Assembly: GCF_026168105.1 (NCBI RefSeq)
Contig: NZ_LBMW01000032.1
Span: 30,682 to 94,681 of the forward strand
Direction: 5' to 3'
Length of the DNA stretch: 64,000 bases
DNA from: Streptomyces hygroscopicus
GTDB lineage: Bacteria > Actinomycetota > Actinomycetes > Streptomycetales > Streptomycetaceae
In this document: in pieces, positions 42,179 through 51,216 of the stretch
Layout: each line of letters opens with the position of its first letter
Numbering within the stretch: the first letter of the stretch is position 1
Notes under the pieces: model-generated
What the model was told of the DNA's origin: nothing
Database searches by the model: none
What the model saw: only the letters and a program-made list of their open reading frames with translations
Made by a program: the position numbers and the translations under genes

Positions 42179-43153
42179 TCAGACCAGGTACTCCTGGACC
42201 TCGGCCGCGGCCTCGTCGCCGTATGCCTTGGTGAAACGGTCCATGAAGTGGGCGCGGCGCAGCTGGTACTCCTGGGTGCCCAGAGTCTCGATGACCAGGG
42301 TCGCGAGCATGCAGCCGACCTGGGCCGCGCGCTCCAGCGGCACACCCCAGGCCAGGCCCGACAGGAAGCCCGCGCGGAAGGCGTCACCGACACCCGTCGG
42401 ATCCACCTTGGCCGTCTCCTCCGGCACGCCGACCTCGATCGGGCCCTGGCCGGACCGCTCGATGCGCACGCCCCGCGAGCCGAGCGTCGTCACCCGGTGG
42501 CCCACCCTGGACAGGATCTCGGTGTCCGTCCAGCCCGTCTTGGTCTCGATCAGCCCCTTCTCGTACTCGTTGGAGAAGAGGTAGGTCGCCCCGTCCAGCA
42601 GTATCCGGATCTCGTCCCCGTTCATGCGCGCGATCTGCTGCGAGAAGTCGGCGGCGAACGGAATGGACCGGGAGCGGCACTCCTCCGTGTGGCGCAGCAT
42701 CGCCTCCGGGTCGTCGGCGCCGATCAGCACCAGGTCGAGACCGCCCACCCGGTCGGCGACCGTCTTCAGCTCGATGAGCCGGGCCTCGCTCATCGCGCCG
42801 GTGTAGAAGGAGCCGATCTGGTTGTGGTCGGCGTCGGTGGTGCAGACGAAGCGGGCCGTGTGCTGGGTCTCCGAGATCCGCACGGAAGCCGTGTCCACCC
42901 CGTGCCGGTCGAGCCAGGCGCGGTACTCGTCGAAGTCCGAGCCGGCCGCGCCGACCAGGATCGGCGCGGTGCCGAGCTGTCCCATACCGAAGGCGATGTT
43001 CGCGCCCACCCCGCCGCGGCGTACGTCGAGACGGTCGACCAGGAAGGAGAGGGAGACCGTGTGCAGCTGGTCCGCCACGAGCTGGTCGGCGAAGCGGCCG
43101 GGGAAGGTCATGAGGTGGTCGGTGGCGATGGAGCCGGTGACTGCGATACGCAC
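42179..43153 (-). CDS. adoK: PfkB-family kinase, adenosine kinase (AdoK-like)
   Basis: Ribokinase-fold kinase of 324 residues. The N-terminus RIAVTGSIATDHLMTFPGRF and the segments VSLSFLVD and MSEARLIEL follow M. tuberculosis AdoK (Rv2202c) closely, as recalled. The GG site is RRGGVGANIAF, and the catalytic motif is DPTGVGDAFRAG with the general-base Asp. AdoK phosphorylates adenosine and is unlike eukaryotic adenosine kinases. GTG start; CAGGAGC lies upstream. Convergent with the desulfurase-TusA gene, 31 bp away. Confidence 0.88.
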   Translation of the reverse strand: MRIAVTGSIATDHLMTFPGRFADQLVADQLHTVSLSFLVDRLDVRRGGVGANIAFGMGQLGTAPILVGAAGSDFDEYRAWLDRHGVDTASVRISETQHTARFVCTTDADHNQIGSFYTGAMSEARLIELKTVADRVGGLDLVLIGADDPEAMLRHTEECRSRSIPFAADFSQQIARMNGDEIRILLDGATYLFSNEYEKGLIETKTGWTDTEILSRVGHRVTTLGSRGVRIERSGQGPIEVGVPEETAKVDPTGVGDAFRAGFLSGLAWGVPLERAAQVGCMLATLVIETLGTQEYQLRRAHFMDRFTKAYGDEAAAEVQEYLV

Positions 43154-43271
43154 GGCGAGAACACGCTCCTGTGGGAGGGGGATTGACAGTTCACGCTACC
43201 CGGTCGGCCTGGCCCTCTGAAGCAGGCAAAACTACCCGATAGTAGTCTTTCTTTGTCGGGCCTGACGTGCT

Positions 43272-43277
43272 TACGGT
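43272..43277 (+). promoter_or_regulatory. Candidate -10 box of a leaderless promoter
   Basis: TACGGT ends 6 nt before the ATG at 43284, which has no Shine-Dalgarno sequence. Confidence 0.4.
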
Positions 43278-43283
43278 TCCGTC

Positions 43284-43493
43284 ATGACGAAGCTCGAGGT
43301 TCATGGCGCCTCCCCGATCGACCTGGAGGAGGAGATGGCGTCGCTGCGCGGCGACTGCATCCGTATGGTTCCGCACTGGGCCGCGCCGGCGAAGGCCCCG
43401 CACCGACCGGTCTCCCCGTCCCGGATCCACGGTGTCAGCGTGCCGCCCGCCTCCGCCCGCCTCCTGGACGCCATGTCCGACTACGGGGACTGA
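43284..43493 (+). CDS. Small protein of unknown function
   Basis: Protein of 69 residues with high G/C at third positions throughout, which supports coding. There is no signal peptide, membrane segment or metal motif. It contains several Pro residues and a central WAAPAKAPHRP. No ribosome binding site precedes the ATG, but TACGGT ends 6 nt upstream, consistent with a leaderless mRNA. Divergent from adoK. No function can be proposed. Confidence 0.65.
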   Translation: MTKLEVHGASPIDLEEEMASLRGDCIRMVPHWAAPAKAPHRPVSPSRIHGVSVPPASARLLDAMSDYGD

Positions 43494-43658
43494 CCAGGCG
43501 CCTTCGCCAGGTGCGCGCGCCCACGAGGGAACCGTGCGCTCCCCCGGTGCGTCCCATTGCCGTCCCCCGTAAGGGGGAGGCGGGGTACGACCCTGTTGTG
43601 TGCTTCTCCGGCACGGAAGGGTCTCCTGGGACAGCAGTGGAGCCGAAGGAGCGATGCG

Positions 43659-45179
43659 GTGAACACCGAGCGACCCGACGACGCGAGCGACGCGCCCGAA
43701 GTCATCGAGGGCACGGAGGAGGCCGCGACGCGACGGCGCTCTCCGGCGGTCGTCGCCTCGGTCGCGGCGGCGGTCCTGCTCGTCGGGGGCGGCGGGGCCT
43801 ACCTCGCGGCGACCGCGTCCGGCGGATCCGGCGGATCATCGGCGCCGGGCGACGGCGGCGCTCCCCCGCCGCTGGCCCTCGACGGGTACAGCGGGGGCGG
43901 GACGTCCGGTATCGCGGTGGGCGAGCCCAACCCGTACGGCACGACGTACCAGATGCGGGGTCCGCTTCCGGGCGGCCCGGCCTCGGCGCCCGTGTACTGG
44001 GCGAAGGGTGAGGTGACGCGTGACGAGGTGGCCCGGCTCGCCGGCGCCCTGAACATCACGGGCTCACCGAAGCGCGTCGGCCAGGCGTGGACGGTCGGGG
44101 ACGCCAAGGCCGGTTCGGGACCGTTCCTGCAGGTGAACGCGGAGGCGCCGGGAACCTGGACGTTCAGCCGCTACGCGCCCGGCTCCGAGGGCCTGTGCAA
44201 GGGCACGCGGCCGTGCACATCGGCCGGACCCGTGGGCGAGGCCGCCGCGCGGACGGCCGCCGCGCCGGTGCTCAAGGCGCTGGGCCAGGACGACGCCAAG
44301 CTGGACGCGCACCAGCTCATGGGCTCCGTCCGGGTGGTGAACGCCGAGCCGGAGGTCGACGGGCTGCCCACCCACGGCTGGTCGACCGGCATCCAGGTGG
44401 GCTCGAACGGCCAGGTGACCGGCGGCAGCGGCAACCTGAAGGCGCCGGTCAAGGGCGCCACGTACCCGGTGCTCGGCGCGAAGCGGACGCTGGAGCTGAT
44501 GAACACCGCGCCCACGTCGTACGGCCGCAAGGGCATCGGCGGCTGCACCAGCCCCGTACCGCTCAAGGACCGGGACGAGAAGCCGTGCCAGGCGTCCACC
44601 GCGGCGCCGCAGCGGGCGTCGGCGACGGTGGAGGGTGCGGTGTTCGGGCTCGCCCTGCACTCCGTGGGCGGGAAGGCGGTTCTGGTGCCGTCGTGGCTGT
44701 TCCAGGTGCGGCCCGCGGGGGGCGGGGACGGCTTCACGGTGACGCACACGGCGGTCGATCCTCGGTATCTGACCGCGCCCCAGCCCCCGGGGCAGCCGAG
44801 TGGGCCGACTGCCCCGCGGGCGAGCGCGCCGGGCGAGAAGCCTTCGTCTGCACCGGCGAAGCGCGATGTGAAGGTGATGGGCTACACCGCCGACGGCGAC
44901 AACCTCACGGTCACCTACGAGGGCGGGGTGTGCGCCGACTACGCGGCGTCCGTGCGTGAGAGCTCCGACAAGGTGACCGTCACCGTGACCGAGACGCCCT
45001 GGCCGGGCAAGGTCTGCATCATGATCGCCAAGGTCTACCACACGACATTTCACCTGATGGCGCCGCTCGGCGACCGCCAGGTGGTGGGCCCGGACGGCCA
45101 GGCGATCCCGAAGCTCACGGCGGCCACGCTGCCGCAGGCGCCCTCGGGAGGCATGGGGGGCGCGCCGCTGACGCGCTAG
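43659..45179 (+). CDS. Membrane-anchored extracellular protein of unknown function
   Basis: Protein of 506 residues. GTG at 43659 follows GAAGGAGC by about 6 nt, so the longer open frame is rejected. A 25-residue cytoplasmic tail with acidic residues is followed by one membrane helix (about 30-50) and a large external part with two Cys pairs (GLCKGTRPC and GGCTS/KPCQ). A Pro/Ala/Ser linker (about 375-405) leads to a C-terminal domain with two Cys (EGGVCADYA, WPGKVCIMI). I recognise no family. The N-terminal layout resembles anti-sigma-like or serine/threonine-kinase-accessory membrane proteins only in general form. Confidence 0.8.
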   Translation: MNTERPDDASDAPEVIEGTEEAATRRRSPAVVASVAAAVLLVGGGGAYLAATASGGSGGSSAPGDGGAPPPLALDGYSGGGTSGIAVGEPNPYGTTYQMRGPLPGGPASAPVYWAKGEVTRDEVARLAGALNITGSPKRVGQAWTVGDAKAGSGPFLQVNAEAPGTWTFSRYAPGSEGLCKGTRPCTSAGPVGEAAARTAAAPVLKALGQDDAKLDAHQLMGSVRVVNAEPEVDGLPTHGWSTGIQVGSNGQVTGGSGNLKAPVKGATYPVLGAKRTLELMNTAPTSYGRKGIGGCTSPVPLKDRDEKPCQASTAAPQRASATVEGAVFGLALHSVGGKAVLVPSWLFQVRPAGGGDGFTVTHTAVDPRYLTAPQPPGQPSGPTAPRASAPGEKPSSAPAKRDVKVMGYTADGDNLTVTYEGGVCADYAASVRESSDKVTVTVTETPWPGKVCIMIAKVYHTTFHLMAPLGDRQVVGPDGQAIPKLTAATLPQAPSGGMGGAPLTR

Positions 45180-45195
45180 CGCGGCTCATGGAGAT

Positions 45196-45232
45196 GCGAA
45201 GGCGGCGTCCCCGATGGGGACGCCGCCTTCGC
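45196..45232. terminator. Bidirectional terminator between convergent genes
   Basis: Perfect 17-bp stem (45196-45212 with 45216-45232) and a GAT loop, between the membrane protein gene and the A-type carrier gene. The strongest hairpin in the window. Confidence 0.85.
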
Positions 45233-45262
45233 ACGCCTACCGTTTGCCGGTGTGGCGGGTGC

Positions 45263-45619
45263 TCAGCTGAAGGAGTCGCCGCAGGCGCAGGAGCCCGTCG
45301 CGTTGGGGTTGTCGATGGTGAAGCCCTGCTTCTCGATGGTGTCGACGAAGTCGATGGTGGCGCCGCCCAGGTACGGGGCGCTCATACGGTCGGTGACGAC
45401 CTTGACCCCATCGAAGTCCTTCTCCACGTCGCCGTCGAGAGAACGCTCGTCGAAGAAGAGCTGGTAGCGCAGGCCGGAGCAGCCGCCGGGCTGGACGGCG
45501 ACGCGCAGCGCCAGGTCGTCACGGCCTTCCTGGTCGAGCAGGGCCTTGACCTTGGCCGCGGCGGCGTCGGTCAGGATGATGCCGTCGGTGACGGTGGTGG
45601 TCTCGTCCTGTACGGACAT
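45263..45619 (-). CDS. erpA: A-type iron-sulfur cluster carrier/insertion protein
   Basis: Carries Fe-S clusters to target proteins. Protein of 118 residues with the three conserved cysteines: GGCSGLRY, then GSCACGDSF at the C-terminus. Length and motifs match the IscA/ErpA/HesB family; actinobacteria have a single essential-type member in this block (Rv2204c, from memory). It lies beside the desulfurase-TusA gene and nadA, whose product carries a 4Fe-4S cluster, and near the Rieske gene. Naming as erpA follows common annotation and is not proven. Confidence 0.92.
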   Translation of the reverse strand: MSVQDETTTVTDGIILTDAAAAKVKALLDQEGRDDLALRVAVQPGGCSGLRYQLFFDERSLDGDVEKDFDGVKVVTDRMSAPYLGGATIDFVDTIEKQGFTIDNPNATGSCACGDSFS

Positions 45620-45954
45620 CTACATCTCTCCCGGGTTGTACGGAGACTGCTTGCCGACGAGTGCAACCGGCGTGACCGCGGATTCATTCCGGGCCGGGCA
45701 CGCTTCTTTCGCTTCTTCCCTCGTGCTCGTCGTTTCCTTCCTCATGCTCGCACATGCGGCGGAACCCGCACAGCGACCTGTGGACGGCCCAGGAGGCACC
45801 GCCGGGATTCACGTCACATAGACGTTATGGCCATCGTCAAACTGACATGAACCGGTTATGATAGATAACGTCAAATAGACGAAAAGGCATGTCCAGCATG
45901 TCCCGTCGGCCTGAACTCGGGCCGACGAGCCGCAGAACAGAAAGGGTGCGTGTC
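45620..45954. other. Divergent intergenic region between erpA and nadA
   Basis: About 335 bp without a gene. The left part holds the erpA promoter region, without clear boxes. The right part (45812-45881) is an AT-rich island with three related palindromes and a good -10 box for nadA. Confidence 0.65.
45812..45881 (+). promoter_or_regulatory. nadA promoter with three candidate operator sites
   Basis: TATGAT at 45857-45862 is a good -10 box, with TCGTCA 17 bp upstream as a weak -35. Three 13-bp imperfect palindromes are CGTCACATAGACG (45812-45824), CGTCAAACTGACA (45835-45847, over the -35) and CGTCAAATAGACG (45869-45881, just after the -10). The layout fits a repressor. NAD-related repressors such as NrtR are candidates by function only. 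Confidence 0.6.
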
Positions 45955-47139
45955 GTGACCACCGCCCAGACCCAGGAGCTCGACGTACAGCCGACGCCCC
46001 TCGCTCTCCTGCTGCTCGGCCGCGAGGCCGACCCGAAGAGCGAACGGGGCGTCGAGTGTCCCGGCGACCTGCCCTCGCCGTCCGACCCGGACCTGGTCGA
46101 GCGTGCCCGGGCGGCCAAGGAGAAGCTCGGGGACAAGGTCTTCGTGCTCGGCCACCACTACCAGCGCGACGAGGTCATCCAGTTCGCGGACGTCACCGGC
46201 GACTCCTTCAAGCTGGCCCGGGACGCGGCGGCGCGGCCGGAAGCCGAGTACATCGTGTTCTGCGGTGTGCACTTCATGGCGGAGTCCGCGGACATCCTGA
46301 CCTCCGACGACCAGAAGGTGGTCCTGCCGGACCTGGCGGCCGGTTGCTCCATGGCCGACATGGCGACGGCCGAGCAGGTCGCCGAGTGCTGGGACGTGCT
46401 GACCGAGGCGGGGATCGCCGAGCAGGTCGTGCCGGTCTCGTACATGAACTCCTCCGCGGACATCAAGGCGTTCACGGGCAAGCACGGCGGCACGATCTGC
46501 ACGTCCTCCAACGCCCAGCGGGCCCTGGAGTGGGCGTTCCAGCAGGGCGAGAAGGTCCTGTTCCTGCCGGACCAGCACCTGGGCCGCAACACGGCCGTGC
46601 GGGACATGGGCATGTCGCTGGACGACTGCGTCGTCTACAACCCGCACAAGCCGAACGGCGGGCTGACGGCCGGGGAACTGCGCGCCGCGAAGATGATCCT
46701 GTGGCGGGGCCACTGCTCGGTGCACGGGCGCTTCGGCCTCGACTCGGTGAACGAGGTGCGGGAGCGGATCCCGGGCGTGAACGTGCTGGTGCACCCGGAG
46801 TGCAAGCACGAAGTGGTGGCCGCGGCGGACTACGTGGGGTCGACCGAATACATCATCAAGGCGCTGGAGGCCGCACCGGCGGGCTCGAAGTGGGCCGTCG
46901 GCACGGAGCTGAATCTCGTACGACGACTGGCGAACCGTTTCGCGCCGGAGGGCAAGGAGATCGTCTTCCTCGACAAGACGGTGTGCTTCTGCTCGACGAT
47001 GAACCGCATCGACCTGCCGCACCTGGTGTGGGCGCTGGAGTCGCTGGCCGAGGGCAACCTGGTCAACCGCATCGAGGTGGACAAGGAGACGGAGGCGTTC
47101 GCGAAGCTGGCGCTGGAGCGGATGCTGGCGCTTCCGTAG
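45955..47139 (+). CDS. nadA: Quinolinate synthase
   Basis: Makes quinolinate from iminoaspartate and dihydroxyacetone phosphate in NAD synthesis; carries an oxygen-sensitive 4Fe-4S cluster. Protein of 394 residues, the length recalled for the S. coelicolor enzyme. Motifs: GHHYQRDEVIQFADVTGDS, the cluster cysteines in FCGVHFMAES, HPECKHEV and KTVCFCSTMNR, and SADIKA. The GTG at 45955 matches the conserved start (TTAQTQELD); GTG at 45946 is an alternative. nadB and nadC are not in the window on its 3' side. Confidence 0.94.
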   Translation: MTTAQTQELDVQPTPLALLLLGREADPKSERGVECPGDLPSPSDPDLVERARAAKEKLGDKVFVLGHHYQRDEVIQFADVTGDSFKLARDAAARPEAEYIVFCGVHFMAESADILTSDDQKVVLPDLAAGCSMADMATAEQVAECWDVLTEAGIAEQVVPVSYMNSSADIKAFTGKHGGTICTSSNAQRALEWAFQQGEKVLFLPDQHLGRNTAVRDMGMSLDDCVVYNPHKPNGGLTAGELRAAKMILWRGHCSVHGRFGLDSVNEVRERIPGVNVLVHPECKHEVVAAADYVGSTEYIIKALEAAPAGSKWAVGTELNLVRRLANRFAPEGKEIVFLDKTVCFCSTMNRIDLPHLVWALESLAEGNLVNRIEVDKETEAFAKLALERMLALP

Positions 47140-47162
47140 GTCCGCGGCTCCGCCGATGACAC

Positions 47163-47197
47163 AGGGCCCGGCCCGCACTCCGTGCGAGCCGGGCCCT
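47163..47197. terminator. Bidirectional terminator between nadA and the RND gene
   Basis: 10-bp perfect outer stem AGGGCCCGGC / GCCGGGCCCT with further pairing of GCAC and GTGC inside. It lies between convergent genes. Confidence 0.75.
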
Positions 47198-47201
47198 CTG
47201 C

Positions 47202-47237
47202 GTTCTGCTGGACGCCCGCGTTCTGCTAGACGCCCGC
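47202..47237. repeat. 18-bp tandem duplication over the RND gene stop codon
   Basis: GTTCTGCTGGACGCCCGC (47202-47219) and GTTCTGCTAGACGCCCGC (47220-47237), 17 of 18 identical. The stop codon (complement of CTA, 47226-47228) is in the second copy; the first copy has CTG at that place. Confidence 0.88.
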
Positions 47238-50200
47238 GGGCTCCAGGACCTCGGTCCTGGCCACCCGCTTCGCCGCCCGCTTCTTCGCCCGGCGCTCCTT
47301 GCGGAGCTCCAGCATCGCGTACAGCGTCGGGACCAGCAGGAGGGTCAGCAGCGTCGAGGTGACCAGGCCTCCGATCACCACCACCGCCAGCGGCTGGGCG
47401 ATGAAGCCGCCCTCGCCCGTGATGCCGAGGGCCATCGGCAGGAGCGCGAAGATCGTCGCCAGCGCCGTCATCAGGATCGGGCGCAGACGGTGACGGCCGC
47501 CTTCCACCACGGCCTCCACCACGCCGTATCCCTGCCTGCGGTACTGGTTGATCAGGTCGATCAGCACGATCGCATTTGTCACCACGATGCCGATCAGCAT
47601 CAGCATGCCGATCATCGCCGGAACGCCCATCGGGGTGCCCGTGGCGACGAGCAGGCCGATCGCGCCCGTCGCCGCGAACGGGATGGAGACGAGCAGGATC
47701 AAGGGCTGGGCCAGGCTGCGGAACGTCGCGACCAGCAGCATGAACACGATCGCCACCGCCGCCAGCATCGCCAGACCCAGGTTCTTGAACGCGTCGCCCT
47801 GGTCCTTCGAGACGCCGCCGATCTCGGCCGTCGCGCCCGCCGGCAGCTTCAGCGCGCTGATCTTCGACTGGAGGTCCGCGCTCACCGCGCCCGTGTTGTC
47901 ACCCGTCGGGCGGGCCGTGATCGTCGCCGCCCGGCGGCCGTCGATCCGGGTCATCGACACCGGGCTGTCCACCAGCTTCACCGTGGCGATGTCACCCAGC
48001 TTCACCGGCCCCAGCGGAAGGCTCTTCAGCTGTTCCAGCGTCTGCGCCGGCTTCGCCGCCCTGATGACGACGTCCCGCTCGGTGTTGTCCAGGACCGCCT
48101 TGCCCGTCTTGGTGCCCTGCACGGCCTGGGCGACCGCGAGGCCCAGCGTCTGGTCGCTGAAACCGGCCGCCGCCGCACGGGAGTTGGCCCGGACGGAGAT
48201 ACGCGGCACGCTCTGCGACAGGTCGCTCGACACGTCCGTCACGTTCTTGAGCTTCGCCACCTCGGCGCGGACCTGCTCCGACGCCGTGCGCAGGACGTCC
48301 GGGTCGGCCGCCTTCACGACGACGCTCAGGTCCTGGCTGCCGAAGCCGTCACCGGCCGACACCGTCGTCGTTCCGATCCCGGAGAGCTTGGCGAGCCCGT
48401 CCTCGATGCGGTTCTGCACGTCCTGGTCCTTGGCGGAGTCGTCCAGCATCACCGAGTACGAGGCCTGGTTGGTGTCCGTGCCGCCGCCGAACGCCGCCAT
48501 CCAGCCGGACGAGCCGACCGTGACCTGGTAGTCCTTGACACCCTTGACCCCGGCGAGCATCTTCTCGATCTTCTTGGCCTGGGTGTCCGTCGCCGCCAGG
48601 CTCGTGCCCGGCTTCAGCTTCTCCTTGATGCTGAGGACCTTCTGCTCGCCCTGGTCGAAGAAGTTCGTCTTCAGCAGCGGCGCCATGCCGAAGGTGGCGA
48701 CCAGGACGACCACCGCGATCGCCACACTGGTGAGACGGCGGCGGGTCGCGAAGCGCAGCACAGGCACGTAGAAGCGCTGGAGCCGGCTCTTCGCCTCCTT
48801 CTCCTCCGCCTCGCGGCGCGCCTGCGCCGCGTCGTCGGGCCGGCCCTTCGGGGCGCGCAGGAACCAGTACGACAGAACCGGTACGACCGTCAGCGACACC
48901 AGCAGCGAAGCCAGCAGGGCCGCGGTCACGGTGATGGAGAACGGGCCGAACAGCTCGCCCACCATGCCGCCGACGAGGCCGATCGGCAGGAAGACCGCGA
49001 CCGTCGTCAGCGTGGAGGAGGTCACCGCACCGGCCACCTCGCGGACCGCGGTGAGGATGGCCTCCTGCCGCTCCTCGCCGTAGCCGAGGTGCCGCTTGAT
49101 GTTCTCCAGGACGACGATGGAGTCGTCCACGACCCGGCCGATGGCGATGGTCAGCGCGCCGAGCGTGAGCATGTTGAGGGAAAGGTCCCTCGTCCACAGC
49201 ACGATCAGGGCCAGGACCACCGACAGCGGGATCGAGACCGCCGTGACAAGCGTCGAGCGGACCGACGCCAGGAAGACGAGGATCACCAGGACCGCGAAGA
49301 GCAGGCCCAGGCCGCCCTCGGTCGTCAGACCGTCGATGGACTTGGAGACCGCCGGGCCCTGGTCGCTGACCACGGTGATCGTGGAGCCGGAGCCGAGATC
49401 CTTGCGCAGGGTCGGCAGCTTGTCCTTGACCGCGTCGGAGATGGCGACGGCGCTGCCGTCGTGGTCCATGGTGACGTTCACGGCGAGGCTGGGCCTGCCG
49501 TCCGTACGGGTGATGGAGTCGGCCTTGGCCTCTTCCTGCCGGACGGTGGCGACGTCACCGAGGCGCACCGGCTTCTTGCCGGGCTCGGACGTGACCATCA
49601 GGTCCTGGAGCTGCTGCAGCGAGGTGAAGCCGCCGCCCACCTGGACCGTGCGGTTGCTGCCGTTCTCGTCGAAGGAGCCGGCGGGCACCGTCGCGCCTCC
49701 CGCCTGCAGGGCCTGGCCCAGCGCGGCGGTGGTGAGCCCGGCTCCGGCGAGCTTCGCGTCATCGGGCGTGACGGTGACCTGCAGGTCGCGTACGCCGGCC
49801 ACGGTGACCCGGCCGACCCCGGCGATGTCCTTCAGGACGGGCACCACGGACTTGTCGAGCTGGTCGGACAGGGCCTGCTGGTCCTTGTTCGAGGTGACGG
49901 CGAGGACGACGGCCGGCATGTCGTCCGTCGAACCGGCGATGACCTGCGGGTCGACCGAGGACGGAAGCTGGGCGCGGGCCCGGTTGACGGCCTGCTGGAC
50001 GTCGGCGACGAGCTGCTTGGTGTCGTTGCCGTAGTCGAAGGACGCCATGATCACGGCGTTGCCCTCGCTCGCCGTGGAGGTGACGCCCTTGATGCCGGAG
50101 ACGGCCTGCAGGGTGTTCTCGAGGGGTTCGACAACCTGCTTCTCGACCACGTCCGGCGAGGCGCCCTGGTACGGCGCCAGGACGGAGACCACGGGCAGGT

Positions 50201-50324
50201 TGATGGTGGGCAGGAGTTGCTGCTTGAGCTGCGGGATCGCGATCGCCCCGAAGACGAGCGCGACGATCGACATCAGCGCTATCAGGGCCCGTTGCGCGAG
50301 GCTGAATCGGGACAGCCAGGACAT
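47226..50324 (-). CDS. RND-family efflux transporter (HAE1/AcrB-like)
   Basis: Proton-driven exporter of 1032 residues with twelve membrane segments in the two-fold repeat (1+5, then 1+5) and two large extracytoplasmic loops. The proton-relay pair is in GRVVDDSIVVLENIKRHL, the usual AcrB Asp-Asp site. The N-terminus MSWLSRFSLAQRALIALMSI fits the family. The ATG at 50324 begins the conserved region. There is no membrane-fusion or outer-membrane partner beside it, as expected for a Gram-positive. A two-component system lies just upstream on the same strand. Substrate unknown. Confidence 0.92.
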   Translation of the reverse strand: MSWLSRFSLAQRALIALMSIVALVFGAIAIPQLKQQLLPTINLPVVSVLAPYQGASPDVVEKQVVEPLENTLQAVSGIKGVTSTASEGNAVIMASFDYGNDTKQLVADVQQAVNRARAQLPSSVDPQVIAGSTDDMPAVVLAVTSNKDQQALSDQLDKSVVPVLKDIAGVGRVTVAGVRDLQVTVTPDDAKLAGAGLTTAALGQALQAGGATVPAGSFDENGSNRTVQVGGGFTSLQQLQDLMVTSEPGKKPVRLGDVATVRQEEAKADSITRTDGRPSLAVNVTMDHDGSAVAISDAVKDKLPTLRKDLGSGSTITVVSDQGPAVSKSIDGLTTEGGLGLLFAVLVILVFLASVRSTLVTAVSIPLSVVLALIVLWTRDLSLNMLTLGALTIAIGRVVDDSIVVLENIKRHLGYGEERQEAILTAVREVAGAVTSSTLTTVAVFLPIGLVGGMVGELFGPFSITVTAALLASLLVSLTVVPVLSYWFLRAPKGRPDDAAQARREAEEKEAKSRLQRFYVPVLRFATRRRLTSVAIAVVVLVATFGMAPLLKTNFFDQGEQKVLSIKEKLKPGTSLAATDTQAKKIEKMLAGVKGVKDYQVTVGSSGWMAAFGGGTDTNQASYSVMLDDSAKDQDVQNRIEDGLAKLSGIGTTTVSAGDGFGSQDLSVVVKAADPDVLRTASEQVRAEVAKLKNVTDVSSDLSQSVPRISVRANSRAAAAGFSDQTLGLAVAQAVQGTKTGKAVLDNTERDVVIRAAKPAQTLEQLKSLPLGPVKLGDIATVKLVDSPVSMTRIDGRRAATITARPTGDNTGAVSADLQSKISALKLPAGATAEIGGVSKDQGDAFKNLGLAMLAAVAIVFMLLVATFRSLAQPLILLVSIPFAATGAIGLLVATGTPMGVPAMIGMLMLIGIVVTNAIVLIDLINQYRRQGYGVVEAVVEGGRHRLRPILMTALATIFALLPMALGITGEGGFIAQPLAVVVIGGLVTSTLLTLLLVPTLYAMLELRKERRAKKRAAKRVARTEVLEPAGV

Positions 50325-50513
50325 GGGTCGGCGTCTCTCTCTGTGGCTGAGCGGAAGGTGCGGAGCGCAAACAGCGCCCTTCCTTACACCTTGAGCCATG
50401 GGCCTGGGCGATTCCGTCGCCCCTGGGTCCATTTCCTTATACGGCGCATACTGCGGGCGCAGTACGGCCAAAGGGAGGCCGCTCCACCCATGGATGTACC
50501 GGCCCGGCCCCTG

Positions 50514-51194
50514 TTACTCCACCCTCGGACGCACCAGTCCCGACTCGTACGCGATGACGACGAGTTGTGCCCGGTCGCGCGCGCCCAGCTTGGCCATGGC
50601 TCGGTTGACGTGTGTCTTCACCGTCAGCGGGCTGACCTCCAGGCGTTCGGCGATCTCGTCGTTGGAGTGGCCGCCGGCGACCTGGACGAGCACCTCACGC
50701 TCCCGGCCGGTGAGCGTGCCGAGCCGGTCGGAGCGGGCCGGGTCCCGTTCCTCGTCGCCGTCGCCCTGGGCGAGGAACCGGGCGATGAGACCCTTGGTGG
50801 CGGCGGGTGACAGCAGCGCCTCGCCGCCGGCCGCGACGCGGATGGCCGTCAGCAGTTCCTCCGGCTCGGAGCCCTTGCCCAGGAAGCCGGAGGCCCCGGC
50901 GCGCAGCGACTGCACCACGTAGTCGTCGACCTCGAAGGTCGTGAGTATCACCACCCGGACCTGGGCGAGATCGGGGTCGGCGCTGATCAGACGGGTGGCG
51001 GCGAGACCGTCCGTGCCGGGCATCCGGATGTCCATCAGGACCACGTCGGCGCGCTGCTCCTTGGCCAGCCGTACCGCCTCCGCGCCGTCGGACGCCTCGC
51101 CCACCACCTCCATGTCCGGCTCCGAGTCGACGAGCACGCGAAAGGCGCTGCGCAGCAGCGCCTGGTCGTCGGCGAGCAGGACACGGATGGTCAT
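50514..51194 (-). CDS. NarL/LuxR-family response regulator
   Basis: Response regulator of 226 residues. Receiver domain with VLLADDQ, phospho-acceptor Asp55 in VLMDIRMPG and the switch Thr in LTTF; LuxR helix-turn-helix from about residue 162 (LTGREREVLVQVAGGHSNDEIAERLEVSPLTVKTHV). The ATG at 51194 starts the receiver directly. The sensor kinase gene ends 22 bp upstream, so the two form an operon. The RND gene lies 189 bp further on the same strand and is a plausible target (inference). Confidence 0.92.
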   Translation of the reverse strand: MTIRVLLADDQALLRSAFRVLVDSEPDMEVVGEASDGAEAVRLAKEQRADVVLMDIRMPGTDGLAATRLISADPDLAQVRVVILTTFEVDDYVVQSLRAGASGFLGKGSEPEELLTAIRVAAGGEALLSPAATKGLIARFLAQGDGDEERDPARSDRLGTLTGREREVLVQVAGGHSNDEIAERLEVSPLTVKTHVNRAMAKLGARDRAQLVVIAYESGLVRPRVE

Positions 51195-51216
51195 ACGGGC
51201 TCTCCCTGGGCGGCGG

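Noticed and set aside
42165..42180. Terminator between the desulfurase-TusA gene and adoK
   Set aside because: GACCCCCGGGGGGTC is self-complementary but has no loop, so it cannot form a normal hairpin.
47490..50810. Long open frame of about 1100 codons on the plus strand opposite the RND transporter
   Set aside because: Its protein is Arg/His/Asp/Gln-rich without any motif. It arises from the high G/C at third positions of the real gene on the other strand.
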